NCBI GenBank assembly: GCA_028274465.1
Contig: CM051455.1
Span: 40,565,129-40,629,128 of the forward strand
Source: Plantago ovata
Taxonomy: Eukaryota > Streptophyta > Magnoliopsida > Lamiales > Plantaginaceae
Length of the DNA: 64,000 nt
Reading direction: 5' to 3'
Shown here in pieces: positions 9,801-22,800 of the stretch (positions within the stretch are counted from its first letter, which is position 1; each line of letters opens with the position of its first letter). Made by a program: the position numbers and the translations under genes. The notes under the pieces are model-generated. The model had not been told where the DNA came from. It ran no database searches and saw only the letters and a program-made list of their open reading frames with translations.

Positions 9801-10390
9801 CCGTTACACTGGTGGGTGTTCCTTTCGCCTTCCAGGGGGTGTGGCACTGTTTGACCAGCCTACAAGAGCTATCCTTGTTTATTTCCTTTGGTATTGTTGT
9901 TTTGTTGGAACACATTCGAAATTTGAAGGCCATTTTGCTTCTCTAAAGAAGGTGACACAGTACATGGGTGGCCAAGTCTCACTGCTTTGCCAGTCTGCAG
10001 AATTTGGTGTTCTGGTTTTTAGTAGTAGTTGGGATCAAGAGTTGCAGATGCTTGTAAGTTGTAAATCTTTGGTGTACTAAATAAATCTGCATCTCAAAGC
10101 TTTTGAAGTTGCTTTTCCACAATGTGATATGGCAAAACGGTATTGAACTGAATGTTTTTCAAGAATCAGATAACACAATTCGATACCCAAAATAACAGAG
10201 ATAGATAACAGTATAACACTACAGCAATTCTCATATAATGAAATACAGAGTACTATAAGAAGAAAATGAAGACAAAATTGTGCCTATAACCCTATATAAG
10301 AATATGTATAGTTTGAAACAATGGAAGAAATTTCCGAGTCATTTGGTGCAATTGTCACTGGAAGCTCAGAGGTCAAATATTTGTATTGTG
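9801..10390. other. Intergenic, including 3' flank of FPGS
   Basis: An open frame at 9745-10080 continues from the NLR relic but encodes nothing I recognise beyond the LRR part. 10140-10390 is probably the FPGS 3' UTR on the minus strand. Confidence 0.4.
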
Positions 10391-13300
10391 TCATCTACGC
10401 AGTATCTTCAATACATCTCCGACCAGATGCAATGATCCTGTTACAAGTACCTGTAATAAATATGAAATGGGGTTAAGTAAGCTGAACCAATGCATTCAGT
10501 AGGTATCAATGGAGTTGCGGGTAGTACCAATCTTTACCTGAATTCTGAAGGAAGGATTATCCCTGACATAGTCTCTTAGCCAATTAATTGTCAACGGTAG
10601 TGAAGAAACGACTGCACTGCAAGCAAACTGTCCTTTTGCAGGACAGCACTTGGAAACATCCTCATGGATGAACCGTTTGGGTGGAGTACTTTCTGGAATT
10701 TCCATCTCCAAATTCTTGCAAGGGGGATCTGCATTAATGAATAAGAACTGTATGAGCACGGTAGCAGATTTGAACTTCAGAAATCTGTAAACTGGAAAGC
10801 AGGACCAACCAAAGTTTTTCTCATGATGATGTGTATTCATGCTTTATTTCTATTTCTTTCATCTTTCTTTTCCTGCTTTTTAATAGTGGTTTGATTCCTA
10901 GATGAAGAGTTCATAAATCAACATTTCATCATCCTCACAAATTTTAACTTCCTAACTTGTAATGTATGTCTAGGTCATTTTTCAAAGGCATTCATTGGAT
11001 TTGATAAATTGTGCATATTATCCTTTCATCTTATACACAAATTTGTGCAAACACATGAGTGGATGGCGGTGTGGCTTCCCGTATTTGGAAAAAATCTGGA
11101 CTTTTAGGAATTTCACAATAGTATTACCTCTGCCATGAGCAATCTTCTCCCATATCCTCTGGAGGTTAAACTGCCATGTCAAATCTTTGGACGGAACATT
11201 AAGAGGGATGGCTGAAGAACCAGAGGTGACCTTGCTGTATGTCGACATGCTAGGAACAAAAATTGCTTTCGAGAAATGTGTACCTGAACAACATCAAACA
11301 AAAGCTTGTATTAGATGGTCTAACAGTAGTCTTAAATATTAGGGAGAACACACCACCACCACCCACCCAAGTATTAGGTACATTCCTCTAATTTACACAA
11401 GTCCAACCATTATACTGTCTATCCCAAGTTCTTCAGGGTTTACCATATAGATTATTTTGTTTGTCTGTTACTTACACAGCTAACAAGTGTTAAATAAAAC
11501 AAAATACTATAAAAAACATGTTTTATACTATACAGTGAAATTGACAAAGTACGGGAGTCTGTAAGCTCTACTGCTCCAGTAAAATATTAAAGACAAATCA
11601 AAATGCAACTGATTTTTTCCTAATACCTGAAGAAGCACATGTATCTACGAGCGTTGGAAGAAGAATTTCAGGATCTCTAACATCCATACAGTTAAATAAC
11701 AGAATCTGCATATTAACAACACTGCATCAGAGAGTTGATATGGATCAGAGGTTGAAAATGCTATGACATACTAACGCTCAATGTAAGAACCCAAAAAGGA
11801 AATCATACTGTATATAAGACCGTCTTGTTATATCTGAAAATAGTAATATAGAACCATTTTTTATGACAACAAAGTCCACAAGCTGCTTAAATAGGTTCTT
11901 GCAAGCTCTCAGAGTTGATTGACAACAATCCCACAATATAACAGATTTGAAAAAAAAATCATACCTGCTTTGAAATTTTCCCGGACTCAAATTTTGCTGG
12001 GTGCGCACTGCCATTACTCCAAGCCTTCTCAGACTTTTGAAGCCTTGAAGAGAATGCTGGATTTGAAAATGGATTCTGGCCCTCTTTTACAGCGCCAGAG
12101 AACCACCTGGCGCATGCTTCCATGCTTTCGGGACTGTGAGCCCCATCCAAATAAAAGATTAGATCTCCCGAAGAACATCCGTTCACTCGAGTTGCAGCAG
12201 AAGATAACAAGGTAGAATCGTCAACAATCTGAGCCCTTCCGGAAAGACGCGCTGTTGAAAGACCCCTTAAAAATGGTTCCGGCAAATTATCTTCCATGTC
12301 AGCCTAGTTTAATTTCAAAAACAGGACCAGGGAAAGAAAATGTGAAAGCATGAGCCAGATGCAGCGGTGAAAATGCTAAGGCATTATGTCGACAAAATAT
12401 AATAACGCAGTAAGGAACTAAACCAAAACCAACTGGAGAATGAAAAAACAATAATAACAAGCACCATTTTCCACTAAACTTTGCAATGACAACATAACCT
12501 TGAAGGGAAAGCAAAAGAAATCAATGTTGGTAAGCTGAGCCATCAAGCGTACGCTGATTCTTATGTCATAAGTTATTATTGTTTTTATTCTTATTCCACT
12601 GTTTTATTAGCACAAACTGCTGAAGACTGTAACCAGAAAGATGCCACATTCAACATTCATCAATGATTTATGATCCCTTTCTGCATTTGATGGAGGTTAC
12701 AAATTACAAGTATTCCACAGTAAAATGTTAGCAAACATGCATAAGGTAATGAATAAACAAACTTGAACTGAAGTGAAGTAGTTTTACCTTTTGGAACAGC
12801 TTATCCCAATGTCCCGTACTCTGGAGCCAACTTTTGCAGAGGGCAACAGCAAGGCCAGCATTGGTGAATTGGTGATCACCAGACAAGCTTAACTTTCCTT
12901 TTAATTTTCTAGGATCAAGAGGAGCAATAACGCTCAAACTGACCTGCAGCAAGTATCATACAAGACAAAGCAGTTAGGGATCTATCATCTCAAGACCAAC
13001 TTGGATAAATTAATAACCTGGATTAAGTAATAATTTTATCCAGTCCGACTTGGGACAAACGTGGTAAATTGAAAACCTGACTTAAATTATAGGATAATAG
13101 TTTGCCAAAAAATCACATAGGTCCTCACTAATATAGTATAAATCGATAAGTTCTCTACTTGCACAGTCAAATAAATACATGTAACTCCCCTAGATGACCT
13201 TCTTGAAGAATGATTCTATTGTTAATTGTTTCTTGTTGAGAGTTATGTCTCCGTTGACATGATATCTAAGTTAGTAAGTTTTCTAGAGTACATACACATT

Positions 13301-16300
13301 TATAAGCTTTATTGTAATCATAATAATATTATTTTGGTGTTGTAATAAAAACTATTCAATGTCGTCATTGTCACACTACAATGAAACACTATTAGCTTCA
13401 ACTTTGTCCTTTTTGCGATGCCCCATAACATTTAATTAATTTACTACTCACTCGGTCACTCCATCCCGTTAGACTGTATATGAGTTATAATTTTTTGCAA
13501 GATTTACCTGATTTCATTATTACTGGGCCCTAGCCTCCCTACAGCTATACAAAGTATTATTATAATTATATACTCGCAAGTTTGTTGTTTAATCAAAGTT
13601 ATTAGTCAATAGTAAGATCAAATTGCCAAATGACCCACATGCATACATTACTACTAAAACATACACGCAAACCCTCCTTAAAACATGATTCAAAAGCAAA
13701 CCTATACAATTCAACGGGGAGTAGAAAGTATTACACAAATTAATAAATTATTAGTTTATTAAATTGTAGGGTTTATACTAGTATAGAAGCCTGAGGAATC
13801 GAAAGCACAACTTCCAAACAAATCAAATATAACTGCCACTATAAGTATAAATAACTAGCATAAACAAAAAAGCTGAGGCAGGCTTGGTACAGGGATACCT
13901 TCAATGCATTGGCCCTCTCTTGAAGAGCATCCATCGCTTCAGGTAATTGTGGCACAGTGAATGCAGGGACTTGAGGCTTCAGTAGCAGAGAATAACGACC
14001 CATTTCAGAAAATAATTGAAAACGGAAACTGCAAATTCTCATGTAAAAAGAACTCCGCCATCAATTCTAATATAAGCAGAAAACCCCAACTTTTTTGGTG
14101 CCCGTAGTAAAAGGTATGTACCTTGAAGATTCCAGCTTTGTGAGAAGCAATCTCCCCAAGAGTGTTTCCTGCATGTTGTAGTAGAAAATCAAATTTTGTT
14201 TTACTATCATACACAGAAACACACACTAGCAAACACACAACCAAAAAAAAAAAAAAAAAAAAACGGTTTGTAGCACTGGTCGGAAGTATTAGAAATCAGT
14301 GTGCATGAAGTGCATAACACACCTAATGTTTCCATGTGATCCATGCCCAACGGACTAACACCACAAACAACAGGATCTTTGATCTGCATAAATGAATGAG
14401 CACTTCTTTTAATGGAAAATTATAATGGACTCTTTTAAAATTTCCGTGCAAAAGAAATAAAGTAAAATGTGATTTGGTTCACCCTTCCAGCAACTTTACA
14501 TATATCTGCTTACACAATCCATAAAATTACAATCACAGCAAAAAGACTCGTAAGATAGTATTACCACATTAGTCGAGTCAGTGGTCCCTCCCAGACCAAC
14601 CTCAATGATAGCAACATCAACCTGTGGGGAATATTGCAAATAAGAAAATCAGAAACTGAAATACTGTTATATACTAAATATTATTACTACTTACTAATTC
14701 GCTCTGAGAGTTTATCACAGTGATGAGAAGTGTAAATTCATACAGCCCAATCCCATTGATATCAGGAACTAGAAGAGACAGATTTGCTTACAAACTTAAA
14801 ATAAAATATTTTTATTTGGATAAGTGAAAATAAAGTTTTTTTCCACAAGTGGTAAATTTTACCAGAAAAAGGTGGAATTTGATTATGTAGATACGTATTC
14901 CATATACAGAACTGGTTAACCATTATCCTTTTATTGAGAATCTTTTGGAGGGCTTTGGTTGCTCTAATTTGAATATATGTGCGAGTATGTGTGCGCACAG
15001 GGGCGTGTGTGAGAGGAGGTTAATGCTTGAGACAGGACATTAATACCCAACCTTCTCCGATGTGAAAATTTGGAAAGCCAACAGTGTGAGGAACTGAAAG
15101 AGTGGAGGCATAGGCAATTCATCAGTAACATGCTCCTGCAAATAATTATACCATGATTAAGGAAGTATGTCAGCATCAAGATACACTTGGATCAAGCTGT
15201 GCTAAAAACATTCATTAAGGAAAGCTAGAGAACCTCAAGATATCAAAACATCCAAAGGTATTGAAACAAAGTTCCTTCCTTCAGAGAAGGAGCCAAAAGG
15301 ATATCTGAAACTAATAATTGAATCAACAATCTTCGAACGTTTGGCAAACTACTATCATGTACGTCACATAATATCTCATCAAGGATACCAAGAAAACAAG
15401 ATACATCATAACCCCAATAACTGCACAAATGCCTTTTCATTGGCCCATACAGAAGTAGCTATCACAAAAATTATAGCTGCCAAAGAAAAGGACTTGTTTC
15501 ATTGGTGCTCTTACTTTGTTTAGTTGGGGAAGGAGGTGCTCAAAAGAAGTTTGAGAGATCATTTACATATGAGATAAGTTACCTTAAGCTGATGCCAACA
15601 TTCCCAAAAATAATGCAGAAATTTTTCTTTGGATATATCCAGCCTACAAGAGAAAAGGAATAACTAAGAACAAAATAGCTAAATTCTGAAGACCTTAAGT
15701 GACAAGAGAGCTAAATGAAATTATGAAATAGTTCATTCAAATTCTAACCCGTCAAGACGAAATCTTTCTGTCACATCAATCAAGTGAGGAGAAGTGAAGA
15801 GTCCAGTTTTGAATCCACACTGTCGCAGAATGGCCTCAGAAAATGCACAGGTCGAACCCTGGAACAAGAAAAGGTCAAAGATGAGGGAGAGAGAGAGAGA
15901 GCTTCCAGGGTAAAAAAAGATCAAAAAAGAATAAAAATCTGAACCATGTCTAATTATTCTAACACAATACTTGTCAACGTAACTAAAGGTAATCGACCAT
16001 CCTCTGACTCACAAAGTGAGATTTAAACCAGGAGTCCTCAAAGTTCAACAAAGTCCAAGATGGTAATGAAACTACAATAAACTCTTGCTTTCTCTAACTG
16101 ATAATACAATAAAATATAGATTCTTTAACGTAATGAATAGCTGGATTCTAGTATCTATGTTTCAAAAGTATCTCGCGTAAACACATTCATGTCCATTAAA
16201 CTTGTCAAAATGTCAAGCACCGAAATACAGTTCATAAATGAAAAGCAATACCTTTCCTTTTGTTCCAGCAACATGGATGACTTTGAGGGCAGCTATATCT

Positions 16301-17439
16301 TGTTCCAAATCCAAAATCTGACAAGAGGACATATATTTGTGTCACTTCTAGGATATTGAATAAACATTTGCTTGCTTCTAGACCAGGATGGTTTTAGTAT
16401 AGATAACTAAAGAACCTTGGGAAACAAATCCATCCATTAATGGCATGCACAAACAAAAGAAAGAACATAGTGTAATATCTTCAAGACTGTAAGATACTAG
16501 TATTATGATGTCGGAAGCATAACTACGAAAAAAGGTGTTTCTTTTAGCCATAGGACACAATGATGCCTGGCCGCCAATGACCAAACAGTCCAATGGTTAG
16601 GTGAAATGAAAACCTAATCTGTCAAAACTTAGATACGCATAAATCTAATGAAGATAACTAAATAACTCGTCACAAGTTTTGGTACCAGCTATATGACCAC
16701 GATTATATAGAGAATATATTTGATCTTCCGTCAGTGTAAGGGATGCTTAGGTATCTGTATCAGAGTGTGTGATCATCAAATATTACGACACATGACAGGA
16801 TAAATGCGTAAAATCAAGTTGCTCCAACTGCTTCATAAGACTGCCAATAAAATCTTCGTCCATCAGAAACGATAACATTGAAAAGGGAAAATAAGTATAT
16901 TACCTTAACATACATTGACATTCTTTCCAATTTCGTAAATCTTAAATCTGCCTGATCAGATTTTTCCCCACGTTTTTTGCGAGAAATGAGAGAGGAAAGG
17001 GCGTCCATAGTAGCATCATACGTGGGTGTTCCATTCACATTTTGTGTATCATCATTGCCTGTGTTTCCATCCATCGCTCCCAAAATTGCGGATGGGAGCC
17101 TCTTCTTACCTCTACAGCCTACATATAACTTAAAAATCCCACCATCAATACGACAAATACGTCCAAACATAGACAAGTACAAAAATACAAGCTAACTTAA
17201 TATGTTCCCGAGATCAGGAAACACACCACAAGGAGTGCACATTAGAGTAACTGACCTTTCTGAGTAATTTCCACTGGAGAATGAAAGCTCCGGGCCCCAA
17301 CAAGATGAAGAGCCTTCCCTGGAGCAGGAAGGCAGGAAACTGTGAAAGTCAATTTATGGGGAACTACTCGCTTTGTCAGCTGAAAGCCTGAAGCACAAAC
17401 TAACTCCTCCCTCACTTGAAGAACCTTGCTTATGCTCAT
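10391..17439 (-). CDS. FPGS: Folylpolyglutamate synthase, probably organelle-targeted
   Basis: Adds gamma-linked glutamates to tetrahydrofolates using ATP, retaining folates in cells and organelles. I traced 16 coding exons, all with GT-AG borders and consistent phase (plus-strand coordinates): 17256-17439, 16904-17118, 16252-16317, 15749-15858, 15583-15643, 15052-15135, 14565-14621, 14323-14383, 14122-14168, 13899-13976, 12788-12943, 11965-12303, 11627-11705, 11128-11283, 10538-10728, 10391-10450. Together they give 1944 nt, 647 residues, with no frameshift. The ATP-binding P-loop [14 protein letters not shown] spans exons 3-4, followed by [81 protein letters not shown] and [11 protein letters not shown] are further Mur-ligase/FPGS blocks. 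The N-terminus [15 protein letters not shown] is rich in basic and hydroxylated residues and extends well beyond the catalytic core, suggesting a transit peptide (inference). A non-coding first exon near 17931-18060 is likely. Which Arabidopsis isoform (DFB/DFC/DFD) it matches is not decided. Confidence 0.95.
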
Positions 17440-18091
17440 ATATGTCAGTCAGTCAGATTCTGCAAACCAACAAAAGCTTCCAAATTAATAAAGTCCCATT
17501 CCCCTAAATTTTAGAGCCTCCCTAAAACTGGAAATGTATAGAAGTAGTATATTACAAGTAAGCAAACACTAGTGAGAGTATAGAGAGATTTTAAGTTAAT
17601 GCAGATTCACTAATATCTCCTACCTATCCCAACATAACCAGATTAAATACTGTGCATTTTACCAAATCATAACCAAAATAAAAAAAGAAGTCCAATTGAC
17701 AAATTTAAATCAAATGCACCAAAATTGAATCAATTACACCAAAAACTAACTGAATTCACTTGCGAATCAAATGAAAAAGAACAAACAAACATATCTCAAA
17801 TCCAGGTGATTAATGAATGAAACGAATGAGCTGAATCCAGAAGCAACGAAAAGGTAAGGGGAATTTGATTTAAATTAGTGGACAGAAATCAAAGTGAGAA
17901 AAGAAGTGATTAGATTCGGGAATAACTTACCAGTTTAGGGTTTCCATTTATGTTAGCTGCCTGCTCATACAGATGAAGAAAGAAAAAAGGAAACGGGTGG
18001 GTTGCAGCAAAACACGCACACACAGACACAGTGAGTGCGTGAGGTGAGGTGAGGTGAGAGATGAGTTGAATGTGTGGATTTTGGGCAACGG

Positions 18092-18102
18092 CTATTTTAT
18101 AG
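18092..18102 (-). promoter_or_regulatory. Probable TATA box of FPGS
   Basis: On the minus strand the sequence is CTATAAAATAG. It lies upstream of a probable untranslated exon with donor ...CTAAACTG|GTAAGTT at about 17930. A GGTGA/GTGAG microrepeat adjoins at 18040-18060. Confidence 0.5.
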
Positions 18103-18109
18103 TGGAGGA

Positions 18110-19105
18110 TATTGGCGGTAGGTCACGGGCGATGATGATGATGATGGTGACAGGCACGCACAGTACAATGATGTCTCTCAATTAGAATTCATGGATTTGA
18201 TCCACGCATGCGTCATTAGTAGTACACTACTCTGGTTGTTGTACTTGTTGGGTTCAGCGCAAGGATTTTGGTATAGTAGTATCGAACCGCACGGCACGAA
18301 TCACGTCTGAGCTTCCAACAGACACTCGGTTAAGATCAAGTTCGGTTCTTTTGAAAAATAACCTAAAACTTTTTGTAAAAATTTCACCACTCATTACCTT
18401 ATCTTTCCCCAAAAAAAACTTAGCTCAGATCCATATTGAGGTCATACTCTAGTAACTCTCTAGTTAAATCAAGCTGAATAAAAAGTTACATGTAATAATT
18501 CCACCTTATTTGACATAGACACTTGATGAGGGTAAAATGTGGATCGTGCCGTTTTCCTCACCATCTCCAAGATCTCTCCTTTTAGAGTCCTTTTTGGGTT
18601 TATTTCTTAGCGGAAACCTGAGGACGGGGTGGGGGGTTAGTGGTATACCGGTCTGCCGATAGTCAGACTGGTGTTGCATTTAAGTGGAAATACCCGAAGG
18701 AATGGAAATACAAGTAGAGAGTGGAAGTGTGTTGAGAGTGTGTAGAAGTTGTAGTGTTCCTTGGCTATATATAGACAAATGTGGGTATGAGGTGAAGCTC
18801 TCAGATGTCTGTTCTTTCGAGGGTGTAGACTCTTTCGAGGGTATGAATGCTTGGTGGCTTTGAGGATGCATATGTTTTGAGGGTATCTGTCCTTTCGAGG
18901 TTGTAGACTCTTTCGATGGTATCTTTGATTGTAGGCGCTTCGAGAGCGTCTGATGTCACTTCGACTGTGCTCTGTATTTCGAGGTCTTGTCTTAGTGGTG
19001 ACATAAATACTCATATCAACACTCAACTGCTCTCAATGAAGTGAATAAATCTATTTGGATGTGTGGGCTGATTCCACCGGAATGCATGGATTATGCATAA
19101 CCACA
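18110..19105. other. Intergenic with an imperfect TTCGAGGGT repeat
   Basis: At 18805-18985 the phrases 'ctttcgagggtgtagactc', 'tttcgagggtatgaatgc', 'gttttgagggtatctgtc' and 'ctttcgaggttgtagactc' recur every 25-35 bp, making a degenerate minisatellite. The open frames over it (arginine/proline-rich on the minus strand) are by-products of the repeat. No gene recognised. Confidence 0.5.
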
Positions 19106-19113
19106 ATCAAATT

Positions 19114-19286
19114 CAGGGGCGGAACCAGGAATTATTGTTAGGGGGGGCGAACATCATTTTATGAAAGTTCGGGGGGCGAAAAGTTGAAAAATCGTAAAAA
19201 ATCCCTTTAAAATTTTTAAAAAATCGTATATTCCTTCTTTAAAAAAAAATTGGGGGAGGCCCCCGCCGGCCCCAGTTACGCCCCTG
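19114..19286. mobile_element. Non-autonomous hAT-like element with 8-bp target-site duplication
   Basis: The left end CAGGGGCGGAACCAGG and the right end AGTTACGCCCCTG share the CAGGGGCG terminus as inverted repeats. Both sides are flanked by the identical 8-mer ATCAAATT (19106-19113 and 19287-19294). The 8-bp duplication and a CAGGGGCGGA-type end are hallmarks of plant hAT elements (established). The 173-bp interior is non-coding. Confidence 0.85.
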
Positions 19287-19294
19287 ATCAAATT

Positions 19295-19862
19295 GACTAA
19301 CATTTGAAATTTATGGGTGATGTGAATCATGCATCTCCCCAGCACGGGTGAAGGTGAAGGTCTAAGACTAAGATAGTAGTGTATAATTTTACCACTTGTT
19401 TTATTAAACTATTCCAGCGCGATCTTTGTCTTCCTATCATACCTCACTCATGACGTTGTGGAGCTTTAATTGATGTATATTATTCTATAGTACATCTAAT
19501 CTTAGACAAATACACTACTATTATTATTATTATTCTAGTAGATCCCAAAGTAGAGGCAACCATTCACCATAAATATCACATGATATAAAGTAAACATTTG
19601 ATTAATCAAACTAGTTCAACACTCTAATGATCTGTGCATGTGTTCAACTGCAGATTGGTAGCAGTACTACAATAACAATCATTTAGCTTTCCCTTTTTTC
19701 CAAAGGAAAGACCTTTCAGTACAGAGAAGATCCTTCTGATTAGAGGGATATTCGCACAAGTCTTCTTCTTAGGTAGATGAAACTTGTACCTTTTGATGAA
19801 ACTAGTCTTCTAGAATGAGTCATATACATACACACTACAAAATTTGTTCAAGAAACTGATGA
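19295..19862. other. Intergenic, 3' flank of PrfB3
   Basis: AT-rich with a short (ATT)n run near 19518. The last 100-150 bases are probably the PrfB3 3' UTR (minus strand). Nothing else recognised. Confidence 0.4.
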
Positions 19863-22800
19863 TTACTTGATGGTATTGGTTTGTCTTGAATGGATTTGAG
19901 CAGAAATAAGAGGGTCAAGATTCCCATTTAAAACTGAAGTTACATCAGGAAACTGAATGCCAGATTTCAAATCTTGCACCATCTTTCTTGGCCACAACAC
20001 ATACTTCCTAGTCTCTGTCCTCCATCTATCCTCTATAGCCTCTTTCGGGATATTCTTCAGTTCGACGATTTGCTGCTCTTTCAATATAACTAGAAGCTTA
20101 GCCTTCAAGCGGTTTAGTGCCCTGATCTTATTAGCAAAGCGACTCCTTTCACCTGAAGAATGAGAACAGTCAACTATTTATCTACTCTTTTTCATAAAAA
20201 CTCAGATGGTTAGGTAACATTATGCACCAGTATTGATCTAGAGGCACACATCATTATGCCGCATACAGATAGAATTGTGCTTAAAAGGATCATAGAGCCA
20301 AATCAAACTAGGGGCCGTTGGTAGTAATGAGTCATGATTATAGTTACCTGTAGAGTGAACTTTTAAACCTGTTGGTATGTGCTCAATTTGGACTCCAGGT
20401 GAGTTTTTGCACGTATTTTGGTTGCTATGTGAAGGGTATGTTACTAGTATATCCTCTTCGGCAATTGATAAATCGGTAGATGCTTCCAAGAACAGAGGGA
20501 TTACATCTACCAAAGCCAAGCTAGCCTGTCAAAATTTAGCAATTGTGTTACGTAAAAGGTCAGAACAATTGACATGTATGAAATGGACTGTCAGTGAGCA
20601 AAGAACATTTCCATGAAGATTATCGAGTAGAAAAGATGAATCACAAGAGGTCAAGAGGTAAAACTTGACAAAAATACAGACCTTATAATGAAGTGAATTG
20701 TGTTCACGAACTTTTATCATAGAGTGAACACCTCTTTCCCCCGACAAATATCCATAAGCGTACTTGAATTCTAACTCAATAGTAGTAGATCTTACGTCTC
20801 CATTATTTGAATGACTTTTCTCAACTATCCGCCCTCCATGCCCCTGCCTTTCAGCCCATTTCATGTACATTTGTTCAAGTTGTCCAGCCCAGTTCTAATA
20901 AAGTTCGATTCAGTAACAATCAAGAATCGTAGAAAGGAGAAAAAACCAAAATCTGACTACTAGTCAGTTGGATATCTTATACAAACGAAATAAACACACT
21001 AAATGTGGGGTATCAGCATGCATTGTTTTTGCCAGATACTGCTGTATTAGATATTAAACCATGCAAGCAAATTAAACGACTGTCTGGAGCTCCTACGTGT
21101 AACCTCCAAAACACACCACGGAGATTCAGAAACAGAGTTAAATTTAATGATAGGAATGACAAAAACATTACATAAAACCACTTGAATTAGGAATAATATG
21201 TTAACCGTGTGTAACATTCAAATATAATTGCTAGGTGAACATGTATAACAGATCAGAGTGGCGCAGCGGAAGCGTGGTGGGCCCATAACCCACAGGTCCC
21301 AGGATCGAAACCTGGCTCTGATATATTTTTATAATATTTTTATATTTTTTCATTTCATAGCTATATATCATTATAATGTTTTTATATTTTTTTCATTTCA
21401 TAGCTATTTACTTGATATATATTTTATAATATTTTTATATTTTTCCATTTCATAGCTATTTACACATATTTTTTGACTTCTCTTTTACAGTTTTACTATA
21501 TATTGTTTTTCATTTTAATTTCATAGAGCTTTTTTTTAATATATATTTTTCATTTTAATTTCATATCTTTGGTATACTTCATTTACTTTTAGTTTGATAT
21601 ATTTTAAACTTCTGTTTTACTTGTAGTTATAAATTTTTACTTTAATTTTTTGGTTCATAGCTATTCACTTCCATTTTACTTTGAGTTGGATATATTTTTT
21701 TCATTTACTTTTAGATATTTGGTTCATAGTTATTCACTTCTGTTTTACTTATAGTTCTAAATTTTCACAGATTCTTTCTCCATCTGCAAGTAGTCATGTA
21801 GTAAATCGAAATTCTTACCCTCCCATTAGTTTCACAACGGACCAGAAATATTATGTGTCAATCTAAATAATTTTCAGGTAACATCCTTCAGTACCTGAAG
21901 TTTCTGGTAGAACCAACAGAAACCAGCAATTGCAGGGGACTAGTCACTAGGGTGTAGTATGAACTAATCTAAATGTATCGTGGCAATTGCAGGCTATGGA
22001 ACAGGTTCAACAGAACTACATAAGGATGCAGCAATACATCATCATAACAAACAAAGCTCGAAAGCAAAGAATTACGTAACCACTTCAAAAACAAAAATCA
22101 TGAAAAGGAAACCTGTCTATAGTTCCTAACAGAGATACTAGATGGCTCAAATTAAGCATGCAGATTACCAAATAGACATGTAAGGTAGCATGTTAAAACC
22201 ATAAAAATTTCCTATTCAAATCATCATATATGTTATCTCAATGAGCACCAAATTGGGAATAAAGTGATCGAACCTCAGAGTCTATGTCTCCACATCTAGA
22301 TTCAATGGTAACACATGCTCCCTCCATATCATATGGCTCCTTAAGAAGCTTGGACATTTCATACTTATCCAATAGCTTGTTTACGTCTAAAGATGAACTG
22401 TATGCTTGCTTGATAAGTGCATAATTTATAGCATCTGAATCCGCGAGCTCCGTGATCAATTTAGCCTCCTCAGCCTGCACCACCATAGATATGTTGTCAA
22501 AATGTCGATGAAAAGAGTAAAATATAACCAGCTATCTTCAGCCGGCCTCTTTATTCAAAAATAACCTTTGCGCAAATAGCAGTCACTGGATTCATGCATG
22601 TACTTTAACAGCAATTAATCATGTGCATTATAGTAGGTCATTCATTACCCATTGCAATTGAAAGACAGTTGAATAAGTATTTACTTCGAAGCAACGCACT
22701 CCATATTTACACATACCTTATATATAAGGTCCTGGAGAGTATCAACCACCTTGGCACTGTCAGCAAGTTTCATAAGACGTTCATTTGATTCGCCCAGATC

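Noticed and set aside
12299..12514. Minus-strand ORF upstream of FPGS exon 12
   Set aside because: Intronic sequence of FPGS; the exon begins at 12303 after a clean acceptor.
18637..19026. Arg/Pro-rich minus-strand ORF of 129 codons
   Set aside because: Created by the TTCGAGGGT minisatellite; repetitive composition only.
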